Source: Rhizaria sp. SCN 62-66
Taxonomy: Eukaryota; Rhizaria, unplaced
Assembly: GCA_001724265.1 (NCBI GenBank)
Contig: MEDY01000451.1
Span: forward strand, 1 to 21,493
DNA length: 21,493 nt
Reading direction: 5' to 3'
Shown here piece by piece: positions 9,815 through 20,575 of this stretch (position 1 is the first letter of the stretch; each line of letters opens with the position of its first letter). Both the position numbers and the translations under genes were made by a program. The notes below the pieces were generated by a model, which worked only from the letters and a program-made list of their open reading frames with translations, was not told where the DNA came from and made no database searches.

Positions 9815-10055
9815 GCACGGCCGCTCTGCGGGGTGAGAAGGCCTGGCGCTGCACAAACCGTCAAATAGAAAGCGAGCACAACTCTGAGTAAATATATTGA
9901 CTGATACTTCTATTTATTTATGCTACGCTCCACCAGTGCTCATATACCCCTCTTTCTTCGCCTTCTCCGTAAACCTTCATGCGCTTCGCCCCCTCTGCCT
10001 CTCTTGCCCTCCCCTCGCAGCGCTTCCCGAGCGTTCCCATCCCGCACGCTCTCCG

Positions 10056-13000
10056 ATGAGCACCAAAAAGCGTTCCCCGCACACGACGGCGGACATCCGC
10101 GTGCCACTCGAGCGCGGCCTGCTGCTTTCAGTGCGCGACCACATCGATTCCCGCGGCGCCGGCGTCTTCGTCACCCCGTCCGTCGAAGCAGGCACTTTAT
10201 ACCCGCCGATCGACCCGCTCACCGTCGCGCAGGCCCTCAAAGCGCTGGACCCGTTTAAGTACAAGCGCATGAAGGAGGACGCGCTGCGCGCCGGTATCAT
10301 CCGCGCCCACGACGCGCTGAAGAAGAACTCGCCTGCGCACGGCGGCCCAAATTACAACGATTTCACCCTCATCGCGGCCTACGCGGACAAGCTCCTCAAG
10401 GCCGAGAACGCCGCCGCCTCCGCGCCCGCCACGCCCGTCGCCGCCGGCTCTACATCCGCGTCTGCGCTGTCGTCGCCCGTTGCGGCCGGTCCCGCCGCCA
10501 AGAAGCCGCTCGTCGCCGCCACGATGGCGCCCGGCCAAGGCAGCACTGTCGTCAAGCGCGCCGTCGTCGCCGCCTTCTCCGGGGGCTCCGTCTTTGACGA
10601 CGACGATGACGAGGAGGAGGGCGACGACGCCAACAACGTTGAAGACGCCAGCAGCAATGACAACGCGAGCAACGAGAACAACAATGTGACTACTGGCGAT
10701 GCGGCGAGCAAGTCCGACGCCAACGCCGCCCTCCGCAACATGTACAACAAGGCCGCCGTGCCCTACACAGACCCCGCGCGGCGCGCGCCCGCCGCCGCGG
10801 CCGCCGCCGCCGTGGCCGCGGGTGGCGGCAGTAACAGCGCCGTCCGTGCCGCGACCATCGCGGCGCGTGCGGCCGAGTTTTACACGCTCAGCGACAACGA
10901 CAAGGCGCGCAAGGTGGCGCAGTATGTCGCGCTCATCGGCCGCAAGAAGGCCGCCAAGCTCGGTCTTTTCGGCGACGGGCCGGGAGGCTACGACATCAGC
11001 CAGCCCCCAGCCTCCCGCGCCGCCGCCGCCGCAGCCGCCTCCGGCAACGGCGGTGGTTCCAGCGCTGGTGGCGCGGGCTCCGGCGGCGCGACCGTCGCGG
11101 TCAACAGCAGCCAGCCGTCTCTGAGCTTCGCCGACGTGGGCGGCATCGAGAGCGTGCTGCAGGACATTCGAGAGCTAATCCAGTGTCCCTTAACGCACCC
11201 GGAGGTTTACGAGCATCTGGGCGTGGAGCCGCCGCGCGGAGTGCTGCTTCACGGCCCGCCCGGCTGCGGCAAGACGATGCTGGCGCACGCCATCGCGGGC
11301 GAGCTCAAGGTGCCGCTCCTCAAGATCTCGGCGCCTGAGATTGTCAGCGGCATGTCGGGCGAGTCCGAGGCCAAGATCCGCGGGCTCTTCGCCGAGGCGC
11401 AGGCGCAGGCGCCGTGCATCCTGTTCATCGATGAGATCGACGCCATCGCGCCCAAGCGTGCGGACGCGCAGAGGGAGATGGAGCGGCGCATCGTGGCGCA
11501 GCTGCTGACGTCGATGGACTCGCTCTCGATGAGTTATAGCGGCAATAACACTACTAACAACCCCAGCAACGGCAGCAACGCTGCTAATGACAGCAACGGC
11601 AACGAGGACTCTGGTGAGGCCAACGGCTCGAACAGCTCAAATAACGGCGTTCTGAACGCTATCAACATCGGCGGCATCTCCCAGGGCTCGAAGTCGCAGT
11701 CAGCTGCTTCTGCTGCTACTGCGGCGGCGCCTGGCACCGAGAGCCTGTCTGAGTTTGCGATGCGCGCCAACAACAGCGGCGCCGCGATGACCAACGGCGC
11801 GCTCGACGAGGCCAACGCGGGCAACCCCGGCCGCAGCCGCGCCGTGATCGTGATCGGCGCGACGAACCGTCCCGACGCTATTGACTCCGCACTCCGCCGC
11901 GCTGGCCGCTTCGACCGTGAGATCGCGCTGGGCATCCCGGACGACGACGCGCGCGCGCGCATCCTGCAGGTCATGTGCCGCAACATGCGCGTGGACCCCG
12001 AGTGCGACTTCGCCGGGCTGACCAAGAAGACTGTCGGCTATGTCGGGGCTGACTTGGCCGCTCTGACCCGTGAGGCCGCCGTAATCGCAGTCAACCGCAT
12101 CTTTGCAGACGTCGATCTGTGGGAGTCATTCGACAAGCAAAACGCGACCGATGCTGCTGAGAATGACGATAATTTCCCTCTCGGTGATGAAGACGAGGCC
12201 GAGGCCAAGGGTGGCGTCAATATGAGTGACGACGATGAGAACAAGTCTTCGACCTCGAGCAAGTCCAACTCTAACAGCTCGAGCTCTCTCCGCTCTAGTT
12301 CGAGCTCGAGCACGGGCGCTGTTGTGACCGCGAATGCACTGGCGCAGCAGCGCACGACCGTCGCGGGCGACATCGTGGCCAGCCGCGCGCTGACAAAGCA
12401 GGAGATCCACGACGAGCTCCTCAAGGTCCGCACAGCGTCCTCGAACCGTCTGCGCGCGCTCGCTGGCCGCACGCTCACCCCGGAGCAGCTGGAGCCGTTG
12501 TTTATTACGGAGGCGGACTTTTTTGAGGCCATCAAGAAGGTGCAGCCCACGGCCAAGCGCGAGGGCTTCGCGATGGTGCCCGATGTGACATGGGCCGACG
12601 TCGGCGCTCTCGACGACCTCCAGGTATGTTAATATGAAATTGACTTGTTGATGGACTATATATTCGTGAATTGTCTTTAAACTTGACTTGGATGTTTAAA
12701 ATGCCAATTTATGTTAAATTAATATGGATTTATCTTTCTATATCACTACTAACGTTTCTTCTACTTTTTTTTTTTTTTTTTTCGTGAAACTGTCTGGATT
12801 CAGGCTGAGCTGGACATGGCGATCGTGCAACCGATCCTGGACCCGAAGCTGTTCGAGTCGATCGGTCTCTCTGTCCCCGCGGGCGTCCTGCTCTTTGGTC
12901 CCCCCGGCTGCGGCAAGACCCTTGTGGCGAAAGCCGTTGCGAACCAGTCAGGTGCGTCGTTCCTCTCGATCAAGGGACCTGAACTGCTGAACCAGTACGT

Positions 13001-13694
13001 CGGCGAGTCAGAGCGCGCCGTGCGCCAGGTCTTCCAGCGCGCGCGCACATCGGCACCTTGTGTGGTATTCTTCGACGAGCTTGACGCGCTGTGCCCCAAG
13101 CGTGGCACCTCGGGCAACCAGGCGTCTGAGCGCGTTGTGAACCAGCTGCTCACCGAGCTCGATGGCATGGACGACCGCCGGTCGGTTTTCGTCGTCGCGG
13201 CCACCAACCGGCCCGACATCATCGACCCCGCCATGCTGCGACCTGGTCGCCTGGACAAGCTGCTGTACATTTCCCTCCCCGACGCCGAGGGCCGGTACCA
13301 GATCCTCGCCAAGCACGTCCGCAAGTCCCCTCTCGCGGCAGACGTCGATCTGCGGGCGATCGCGGCCGACCCGCGCGCCGAGGGCTTCTCGGGCGCCGAC
13401 ATGTCCGCGCTGGTGCGGGAGGCCACAGTTCAGGCGCTACGCGAGGTGCAGGCCGCGCGCAAGGCCGCGGCGAGCGTCGAGGCCGCGCAGGCGATGAAGA
13501 TCGCGGTCACACAGGGCCACTTGCTGTGGGCCTTCCGCAAGGTGCGCGCCAGTGTGAGCGAGGAGAGCCGGCGCAAGTATGATAAGATGCAGGCGAAGTT
13601 GACGCAGATGAAGACTGGCAGCGCTGAAGAGGATGCGCCGAGTGACGCCAATAGTACGGGAGCGGGGGGACAGCTGGCGCCGGCGCTGCCTTGA
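10056..13694 (+). CDS. NVL: NVL/Rix7-type nuclear double AAA+ ATPase, 2 exons
   Basis: Exons 10056-12623 and 12804-13694; 1152 aa. ATG 10056 (MSTKKRSPHT) is preferred over the upstream in-frame ATG at 9897, whose extra 53 residues look like translated pyrimidine-rich leader. An N-terminal region (about 20-90) is followed by Ala/Asp/Asn-rich linkers. D1 has FADVGGIE, Walker A GPPGCGKT (400-407), pore segment SAPEIVSGMSGESE, Walker B LFIDEIDAI (456-464) and GATNRPD...RRAGRFDRE. D2 starts at TWADVGALDDLQ and has Walker A (888-895), KGPELLNQYVGESE, Walker B FFDELDAL, and ATNRPDIIDPAMLRPGRLDK. The wording of D2 and of GVLLHGPPGCGKT matches NVL/Rix7 better than CDC48/p97. The family extracts factors from nucleolar pre-60S particles during ribosome biogenesis. 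About 100 Asn/Ser-rich residues (about 492-592) are inserted in D1, and a Ser/Asp-rich stretch separates D1 from D2. The intron joins at DLQ-AELDM in phase 0. Confidence 0.95.
12747..12803 (+). promoter_or_regulatory. NVL intron branch point, T18 tract and acceptor
   Basis: TACTAAC (12747-12753), the classic yeast branch-point sequence, is followed by an 18-nt T run (12765-12782) and the acceptor TTCAG ending at 12803. The branch A would lie about 51 nt from the exon. This is the most canonical 3' splice region in the window. Confidence 0.6.
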
Positions 13695-14097
13695 GTGAGC
13701 TGAGTTCAGATCTACATCTCATATGCTTAAAGCAAAGTGTCTCCTCCGTACGTATGTATTATTGTTGTGGCCTGTTTGTGGGTATTGCGAACTTTGTATG
13801 GCCATAAAAGAAGTCGTTTTATATAATGTAGGAGTATTTCCATCCCTGTATGTCATCATTGAATACACAGAATGAGTTTAACGGTGCAATATAAATTCGC
13901 ATCTCCACTTGCATAACCAGGGTCAGTCGTGTCTGAGCCCGATCAGAAGAATCATAAGTTGTTCTTGTATTGATGAAAGATAAAACTAGATAGAAAAGAG
14001 TCTGCTTACAGTTGAAACGGTCGTGTTGCGTTGCTGTCATGATTTGCTTGCAAGCGTCTCGCGCAACTGTCTGTGTGGGGGCTGGTGAGATCATGCT
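13695..14097. other. Convergent 3' regions of NVL and the RBM18-like gene
   Basis: About 400 nt between the two stop codons. ATAAAA at 13804 is a possible plus-strand polyadenylation signal for NVL. No canonical AATAAA is seen on the minus strand. A 91-codon minus-strand frame (14094-13819) lies directly after the RBM18-like stop; it is AT-rich in its second half and is treated as untranslated. Confidence 0.5.
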
Positions 14098-15442
14098 TCA
14101 CCAGGTGCGCTCACGGCCGCGGTCGCTGCGTTCACGGTCACTCCGGTGGTGGTAATCACGGTCACTACGCTCACGGTCACCGCTGCGGTGCTCACGGTCA
14201 CGGTCACGGTCACTACGCTCACGGTCATGATCACGCTCACCGCTGCGATGATCACGCTCACCACTACGGTGATCACGGTCACCGCTGCGACCGCTGCCGT
14301 GATCACGGTCACTACGGTTGCGGTCACGGTCACTCATGTTGCTGCCACTATAGCGGTTGTTGTTGTCACCAGAATATCCGTTATTCGCGTTGCTATTACT
14401 CCGGTTGTAGCCGCTGCCGTAACGATTACTACTCTCAGCACGGTTCGCGTGGGCGTTGTGAATGTAATTGTTGTTGCCGTTACTGTTGGAGTTTTCGCGC
14501 TTCCGGCGCAGTTCAGCCTCCTCGGGGAACACCAAGTCTTCTTCGCCGTCGCCACCGGGGGGCACGCCCTCGGCCTTCTCGAGCGCCGTCAGAGCAGCCT
14601 CGAGCGCTGTCGCCTTAGCCCTGTTGCACAAAGAATAAAACAAAGGACAAAATGTAATATTTAACCACAAATATGTGAGCTTCATAAAACAAAACTTAAA
14701 CATGACGTAGTAGATACAAACATTCATACAAAAAAAATATAAATGTACTCTGATTACACATAATCTTAGTTGTCGAAATGCGAGTTATATCGTACCTCGC
14801 GTTGAGCGCCGTTGTGGCATCGTAGGCCGTGTATGACGCAGCGCGCTCAGCGGCGCGGCGGCGCGCGGCGGCCGCTGCGGCGGCGTCGGCGTCGGCAGGA
14901 GTCGTGTCGGTAAACTCGCGCGCGTGGAGCGTGCGGCCAAAGAGCTGAGTGCCCTCGATCTTGGCGATGGCGAGGCGGGCAGTCTCAACAGTTCTAGCGT
15001 TCGCAAAACGAGGTAAAGTGAGGCAAATAGAAGGTAAGAGGACAAATACAGCAGGACCAGCATGGTATTAAACACAAGTAAAAAGGACACTACATGTGAG
15101 ATTATAAAACATGTTAATGGAAGATTTTGATCAAGTTTGAAAGTGCATCTAGACATACTTAAACTCGACAGTGGCGAATCCACGAGGCTGTCCTTTCTTC
15201 TCGCCATCAGTGTACCAGAGATAGTTGACCTTCTCGACGTCACCAAAGGGCATCACAAGCCGGATTAAGTCGCCCTCGCCCATGTCGGGTGACATATTGT
15301 GGATAAACACAGTGCGGACACGGCGGTGCTCGGGCATAGGCTCGCGCGACAGGCCGCCGCGACCGCCGCCGCCGCCGTGGCCGCCGCGGCGGTCGTCGTC
15401 GCCGCCGCCCGAGTAGACGTGGAAGCTCTTAGCGCCGGGCAT
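14098..15442 (-). CDS. RBM18: RBM18-like single-RRM RNA-binding protein with Arg/Asp-rich tail, 3 exons
   Basis: Minus-strand exons 15442-15159, 14993-14796, 14620-14098; 334 aa. A Gly/Asp/Arg-rich leader precedes one RRM: RNP2 VFIHNM (about 45-50) and RNP1-like GQPRGFATVEF, completed across the phase-2 junction by KTVETARLAIAKIEG and GRTLHARE. Next come an Ala/Arg helix, then ARAKATALEAALTALEKAEG, which sits where human RBM18 has its post-RRM AKIKAIEAKL helix. The tail is Asn/Ser/Tyr-rich and then an array of about 80 residues in RD, RS, HRS and GERD repeats, typical of proteins in splicing or nuclear-speckle complexes. The RRM is certain from the motifs. The RBM18 assignment rests on GQPRG-F-VNF/VEF spacing and the following helix, and is moderate. 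Another RD/RS-tailed RRM family remains possible. Runs tail-to-tail with NVL and head-to-head with importin-11. Confidence 0.75.
14110..14335 (-). repeat. Imperfect tandem repeat encoding the RD/RS tail of the RBM18-like protein
   Basis: On the plus strand the words CACGGTCAC, CGCTCACGG and CACCGCTGCG recur at 6- to 24-nt spacing. On the coding minus strand they give GERDHRS, DRDRE and RSDRER units. The repetition is in multiples of three, which keeps several frames open on both strands. Confidence 0.85.
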
Positions 15443-15966
15443 TGCAAGCGTTAGGCGTGTCGAAAAGGGCTGAGAGGTTAGTGGGCAAGCAGGAGCGAGA
15501 GTGGTCGCGAAACGTGAGGAGCCGTTGGAGCTGTGGGCCCAGCTGCGAGGGAAAGCACGGAGTAGACCAAGTCAAAGTGAGTTTCAATGTCTGTAATTTA
15601 GTAAAAGAGTGTAAACACACTGGGAATATCTAGATTGTGCTATTGAATCCTCCGTGACGTTTGGAAAAACGCGCTTTGAATGTCTCAAGAATGTGTGGTG
15701 GAGATTGCGGCCATCGTTGGGCGTCAGCGTGCCGCGCAAGTCGCGAAGAGAGCGCCCCTTTCAAATCAAACTAAACATGTCAATCCATCGTGTTTAACGA
15801 TCAAGCTTGTTTGCTGCGATATTTCGTTGCGGAATGTCTATTCATCATTTAGTTCGGCGCTGATCTCTGCCAAACAAGTGCTTCAAAAGTTCATTCTTGT
15901 ATCGCGCTCCGCTCACTCTCTGCCACACTGCTTCCCGTGTCTCCCTTGTTTTGCGATAGCCCTTCG
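15443..15966. promoter_or_regulatory. Divergent intergenic region between RBM18-like and importin-11 start codons
   Basis: 524 bp holding both 5' leaders; a compact shared or bidirectional promoter is likely. The last 60 nt before the importin-11 ATG are C/T-rich, as before NVL. No TATA box stands out. Short open frames here have no recognisable content. Confidence 0.5.
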
Positions 15967-18900
15967 ATGAGCGGGTCCGTTCAGCGAATGGACGTGACCA
16001 AGGAGAACCTTGCGCACATCTCACAGCTTCTACAGCACGCATCTAGTGGTGCCTATGATTCTGTACGTCCTATACCCGCGCTTTTAGTGTCTGCTTGCTC
16101 GCTCCTCTCAACAGTAGCTACCCTCTCGCTGACCTATCTGTACTTTCGTTCCAATTTCATCGTTTTTTCTCGCACTTCCTCACATTACCGGCTCACCTGT
16201 ACGATGATTGTTTCTTGTTCTCACCTTTTAGAGTACTTCCTTGCAAACCATCGACAGTTATATGTCTGTGATAGGCTTCCGCCAGTGCCTTCTCGTACGT
16301 CCTCCTTCTCACACTCGCTCAGCTCCAGAACTCTCACCACAAGCTCTCTAGCGCAACACACACTCCTGATTACGCGTCAAATTATTGCAAATAGGTATCA
16401 AACTACTCTTTTCTATTTAAATGTGTTATTATTTTTCAAACATGCTCTCACTATCTTCCGATATCCTCTCTACAATTCGTGATGACGCGCGTCGTTTTCC
16501 TCTAATGCTTGTCCTTTTGTGCAGACTCTGGCGCTCGACGCGACCGTGAACGCCAACTTGCGTTTGAACGCGCTTATTTGTCTTAAGAACTCCATCCGCA
16601 GCTACTGGAACCGGCACGCCACCGACTCCTCGGCCTCTGCAGAGCTCGCCGAGGCGGCGGCCCACCGCGAACAGGAGCGTCAGACTCTCCGTGCCGCCAT
16701 CCTTGACCGACTTTTCCAGGAGACGTCGCAGCCGATGGTGAACCAGCTCAAGGACGCTTTGGGTCACATCTCCACCGTCGACTTCCCCAAGGACTGGCCG
16801 GCTCTGGTCCCCACCATCACGGCTGCGCTCGCCTCGGCAGCTGGCATGCTCTCCACTGGCGCCGCCGCCGACACCGATGCGGCGTTCTTTCTTGCACAAC
16901 GCTCATTCGACGCGCTGTGCGAAGTTTTGGAGCGCCGCAAGCCCGTCCGCAAGCACATGATTGTCGCCATCTTGACGGACCACATCGACGCCCTCCACCA
17001 GCACTGGAGTGCGTTCATCGGCGCCTTTCTGCACGCGATCGCGACTCTGCAGGCGCCCCAAACTGCCGCGGGCTCCGCCGCTGTGGGCGCGGCGGCGTTG
17101 GCGACGGCGAGCCAGCTCGCCAAGGTGTGCCGCACCGGCACGCGTGCGCTGTCACTAACCGTAGTTGAGTGTAACCAGGGCGTGTGCACTAGCCCGCTCG
17201 GCCAGACGCTGTTCCCCAACATCGCTGAAGTGATGACGACTATGACCAAGTTCCAGCACGAACTGCCCTGCGTCGACGCCACGCACGCGCTGCGCACCGA
17301 CCTGCGCGACCTGCGCGCGTACGCTGCTGAGATGGTCATCCAGACGCAGCACCAGTCGCCACTGCTCTTCTCCCCCTTCCTTGGCCCCTTTCTGGCGCTC
17401 TTCAAGGTCATCATCGATCAGCGCGCCATCGTTCGCGACAACAAGCTCGCGCGCTTTGCCGCCACGCTTGCCGCGGCCTCCGCCACGGAGGGCTCGTTCG
17501 CCGGCGCGTTTGACATTGGCGACGACCAGGATGAAGGCAGCGGCAACACCAAGGGCAACGACGGCTGCTCCATGCAGGCGTTCAACTTCTTCTGCTCGGT
17601 GCTGCTCTCAGGCGTCTACCGCGGCTCCGCCGTTGCCTCGGCCATGGGCTCTGCCGGTGGACTGCAGTTTTCCCCCGAAGCCGCCTCGCAGGCGCAAACG
17701 TATGTGTTTGCTTAAAAGCTTTGTCATTCTTGTGTAAGACCTTGATGACTTGAATATCTCTTAAAAGCGGTGTTTACTTATTCAAATGTTCAAATGTTAC
17801 TTGATCACGCTTGACAAATTATACGTTGGAAAATTACTATTATTTGATATATGTATGCAAATTACATCACCAAACCCATCTATTGCCCGATATTGTTTGC
17901 TTTTACTACAGTGTTCTGCGGACGTTCTTCAGCGACGCGACGGTGACCTCCCTGTGCCAGGTCATCATCACATCCTACTTGCCCTGGACGCAGCTCGACC
18001 TCACGGACTGGGCCACCGACGCCGAGTCCTTCTTCGGCGACTACCGGTACCGCCGGTCGGACTCTGACGAGCGCGCCGCCGCTCTGGCGCTGCTGCACCA
18101 TTTCGGCACATCCCACGGAGAAATCGTCGGGAACCTGCTAATGTCCGGGCTCGGCCAGGCCGCGGCCGACGAGGAAGCCACGGGCGGTCCCACCGCGGGC
18201 CTCGTACCCAGCAGCAGTGCGCCAGGCACCGTCGTCGAGGCGAACGTCACCGCCGAGCAGTACATCGCGCGTTTCCGCAAAGACGCCCTGCTGCACGCTG
18301 TAGGCACCTGCGTGTTCGATGTCAAAGAGAGCTTCAACGCCTCGGCGCTGTACCAGCACGTCACTGACACGGCGCAGCGCGTGCTCGCCGCCGTCGGCTG
18401 CGCGGGGCTCGAGTCCGGCGGCGCGAACATCGCCGGCAACACCGGCGCTATCGGCAGCGGCAACGGCACGGACGGGCCCCAGGCTGCGCTGTCGATCACG
18501 ACCGCGCCCAGCGCTGTCTTAGCGCTGTACCGCTGCGTATGGGTCGCCGGCGAGCTGACGGAGGTGATCCCGCAGGAGCAGCTGCCGCAGCTCGTGGCGT
18601 TGTCGTTCGCGCTCCTGCAGGTGCCAGACCTGTTCCTCGCCCTGTCGTCGTCGCTGTCGCTGCGCGTTTTTGTCGACTGCGCGCTCTTCGACGCCGCGGG
18701 CTACGCGGCCGCCGCGCTGCCCTCGGGCGACTCGCCCATGACGGCCTCGTTCCAGCTCATCCTCTCTCTGTGCCAGCGCTGCGGCAACGCAGACAGCGTC
18801 ACGCACTTGCTCGGCATCGTCACCAAGACGGTCGAGGCCGTCGGCTCGCACGTGTCGCAGGCGGTGCCTATGCTTGTCGACGCGCTGCCGAAGCTCTGGG

Positions 18901-20006
18901 CCGCGGGCGCCACGGAGAGCACGCTCAAGGCGCGCGTCGTCGACACGCTTTCGCACCTCACCGTCGCGCTGGGCGCGCGCTCGCAGGATCTGCACGGCAT
19001 CATGCTCGACGTGTTGTCTGCGTGCCTCGATCCCAACTCGCCGGACCACACCGCGCTGTTCGAGCAGGGACTCGAGCTGTGGCAGAACGTGCTCGCGCAC
19101 GCCACGGCGCCCTCGCAGCAGCTGCTGCAGGTGTTTTCCCACTGGGTGACTTACTACAGCGAGTACGAGGACTACTTCGACGAGGCTGTGACGCTGTTTG
19201 AGTCGCACATCCTCCTGTTTGGCGACACGCTCTTCGTAACCTACGGCCCCGCGCTGTGCGGCGTCGTCCAGTCCCTGCTCGCGCGCGTCAACGACTCGAG
19301 CCTCAACATCCTCTCGAGCGTGCTGGGCTTCGTCGCGCAGGTCTGTCCACTCGCGTTTCTTTCCTCGTTCGCGCCCTGTCTCCCGGAGCTGCTGCATGCG
19401 CTGCTGACCTACATCAGCACCGCCAACAACCCCGCCGCGGGCGACGGCGACTCGGCCGCGCTGCCCGTCTCCGTCCTCTACAAGTACGCCAACACCCTGG
19501 GCCAGCTCCTCCTGCGCTGCCCGACCGAGCTCACCGCCGCGCTCGCCGCCGCGCCGCCCGTTCCCGTCGAGGCCGCGGCGCAGGGCCTGGGCTGGCTCGA
19601 CGTCATCGTCGCCGCGCTGCTCACGCTGCAGGACGAATTTCCCGCGGGATACCCGCGCCGAGTCCGCGCTATGGCGCTCGCGGCGGCGCTGGCGCTGCCT
19701 GGGCAGTCGTGCATCATGGCACGCGCCGGCGACATCCTCTCGGCGTGTGCGGAGGAGGTCGCCGAGCAGAGCCAGGAAGACGAAGTCTACGATGGCTCCG
19801 CGCTGGCGCAGACGCCGCTCGAGCAGCAGACGGAGGAGTTCCGCATCGAGCGGGCGACGGCGACGGACGCTGTGAACCAAGTCACGTTGCGGGACTATGT
19901 TGTGCAGGCGCTGGAGAAGAGCGCCCAGGTGTGGGGCGGCGAGGCCGTCAACGCCGCGCTGGGGGCGCTGGATCCCATGGTCATCGCGCCGCTGCGTCTC
20001 CGCTGA
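15967..20006 (+). CDS. IPO11: Importin-11, karyopherin-beta nuclear import receptor, 4 exons
   Basis: Exons 15967-16062, 16232-16294, 16525-17699, 17912-20006; 1142 aa (human about 975). The 63-nt exon 2 is needed: it joins to give the importin-beta N-terminal pattern ending NLRLNALICLKNSIRSYW (about 63-80), which binds Ran-GTP in this family. Helical HEAT-like repeats fill the rest. Matches remembered from importin-11 include VDFPKDWPALVPT, FEQGLELWQNVL, LLQVFSHW, YGPALCGVVQSLL and the C-terminal VNQVTLRDYVVQALEK. Junctions are phase 0, 0 and 2 (SQAQ-T-VLRTFFSD). Function known in human cells: import of UBE2E-type ubiquitin-conjugating enzymes, ribosomal protein L12 and PTEN. The start at 15967 is followed by a second in-frame ATG (residue 8) that could also serve. 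Only one Gly/Asn-rich stretch (about residue 610-640) interrupts the repeats, so this gene largely escapes the insertions seen in its neighbours. Confidence 0.93.
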
Positions 20007-20286
20007 ACAGAATGGAGCTCTTGAAGTTTCACTTGAAGTTGTACATGAAGCACATGACGTGACTGTGCGACTGACTGTACTGGCTGACTGTGGCGGGGTG
20101 ACTTCTATGAGACTGCGAACTAAGCACAAAGGTGAGTGTCTGGGTCGTATGTACTCTTAATAATAATAATCTTAATAAGAAGCAGCAAAGAAGACGCGGC
20201 AAAGACTATCTACAAATTCACTTGACTTAAAGGGAAAGAAGATTGTTTTGTTGGTGTTTATTTTTTGGTTTGCCTAGGGACAGGGT

Positions 20287-20311
20287 CGTGTTGTTGAGCG
20301 ATAACAACACG
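20287..20311 (+). repeat. Stem-loop in the importin-11 3' region
   Basis: CGTGTTGTT (20287-20295) and AACAACACG (20303-20311) are perfect inverted arms around the 7-nt loop GAGCGAT, followed by CGTTTTTT. About 280 nt after the importin-11 stop. Could be an RNA structure in the 3' untranslated region. Confidence 0.7.
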
Positions 20312-20569
20312 CGTTTTTTCGTTTTGATCTACTAATCATCATCATCAAATTCGCGGCATTGATTGTTACTGCTATGCTGCAACATAGCCTTAAGTCGTTA
20401 CTTGTTTCATTCGCATTTCATTTACATATACAGACTCTTGTTATATATCCCGTCAACTTGGTTCAGACAAAGGGCTTATTTAATCGGGGTCAGACTTGTC
20501 AAGTCTTTGCGATGAGTGATGGTGTCTCATGATTGCAGCTCCAAGCTGGCGTTCTACAGTCCCGTCGGC

Positions 20570-20575
20570 AATAAA
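20570..20575 (+). promoter_or_regulatory. AATAAA polyadenylation signal candidate for importin-11
   Basis: Perfect hexamer 564 nt after the importin-11 stop. If used, the transcript end would overlap or abut the candidate minus-strand exon that stops at 20596. Distance makes it uncertain. Confidence 0.35.

Larger units (their letters stand above)
9322..10055. other. PTEN 3' region and NVL 5' region
   Basis: From the PTEN stop onward: AT-rich with a GA-rich patch (about 9381-9406), a short GT-rich stretch (about 9531-9545) and an AATAAA at 9641. A GC-rich patch at about 9750-9850 contains a direct repeat and may mark the NVL promoter. The last 60 nt before ATG 10056 are C/T-rich. No RNA gene seen. 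Confidence 0.55.

Noticed and set aside
9670-9891. 73-codon plus-strand frame in the GC patch before NVL
   Set aside because: Arg/Gly-rich content comes from promoter GC sequence. No family resemblance.
9897-10055. Upstream 53-codon extension of NVL
   Set aside because: C/T-rich leader composition (LCLSCPPLAALP...) differs from the protein that starts at MSTKKRSP. The internal ATG fits better.
13819-14094. 91-codon minus-strand frame after the RBM18-like stop
   Set aside because: AT-rich, no motif, lies in the 3' untranslated region of the same strand.
14110-14335. CRISPR-like array of short repeats
   Set aside because: Repeats are 6-24 nt, imperfect, in multiples of three and coding. There are no unique spacers and the host is eukaryotic.
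14073-14618. 181-codon Gly/His/Cys-rich plus-strand frame (GHGHGHYAHGH...), looking like a metal-binding protein
   Set aside because: It is the reverse reading of the RD/RS repeat. The minus-strand frame continues an RRM gene across two phase-matched introns.
15680-15970. 96-codon plus-strand frame before importin-11
   Set aside because: Overlaps the importin-11 leader and start, has mixed codons and no recognisable content.
17700-17911. Frames running through importin-11 intron 3 (ending YVFA, or starting MTNYTLENYY)
   Set aside because: AT-rich, flanked by GTATGT and TACAG, and removing it restores SQAQ-T-VLRTFFSD in phase.
18519-20129. 536-codon open frame antisense to importin-11 exon 4
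   Set aside because: Arg/Gln/Val-rich mirror of a GC-rich codon-biased gene. No motif, while the plus strand matches importin-11.
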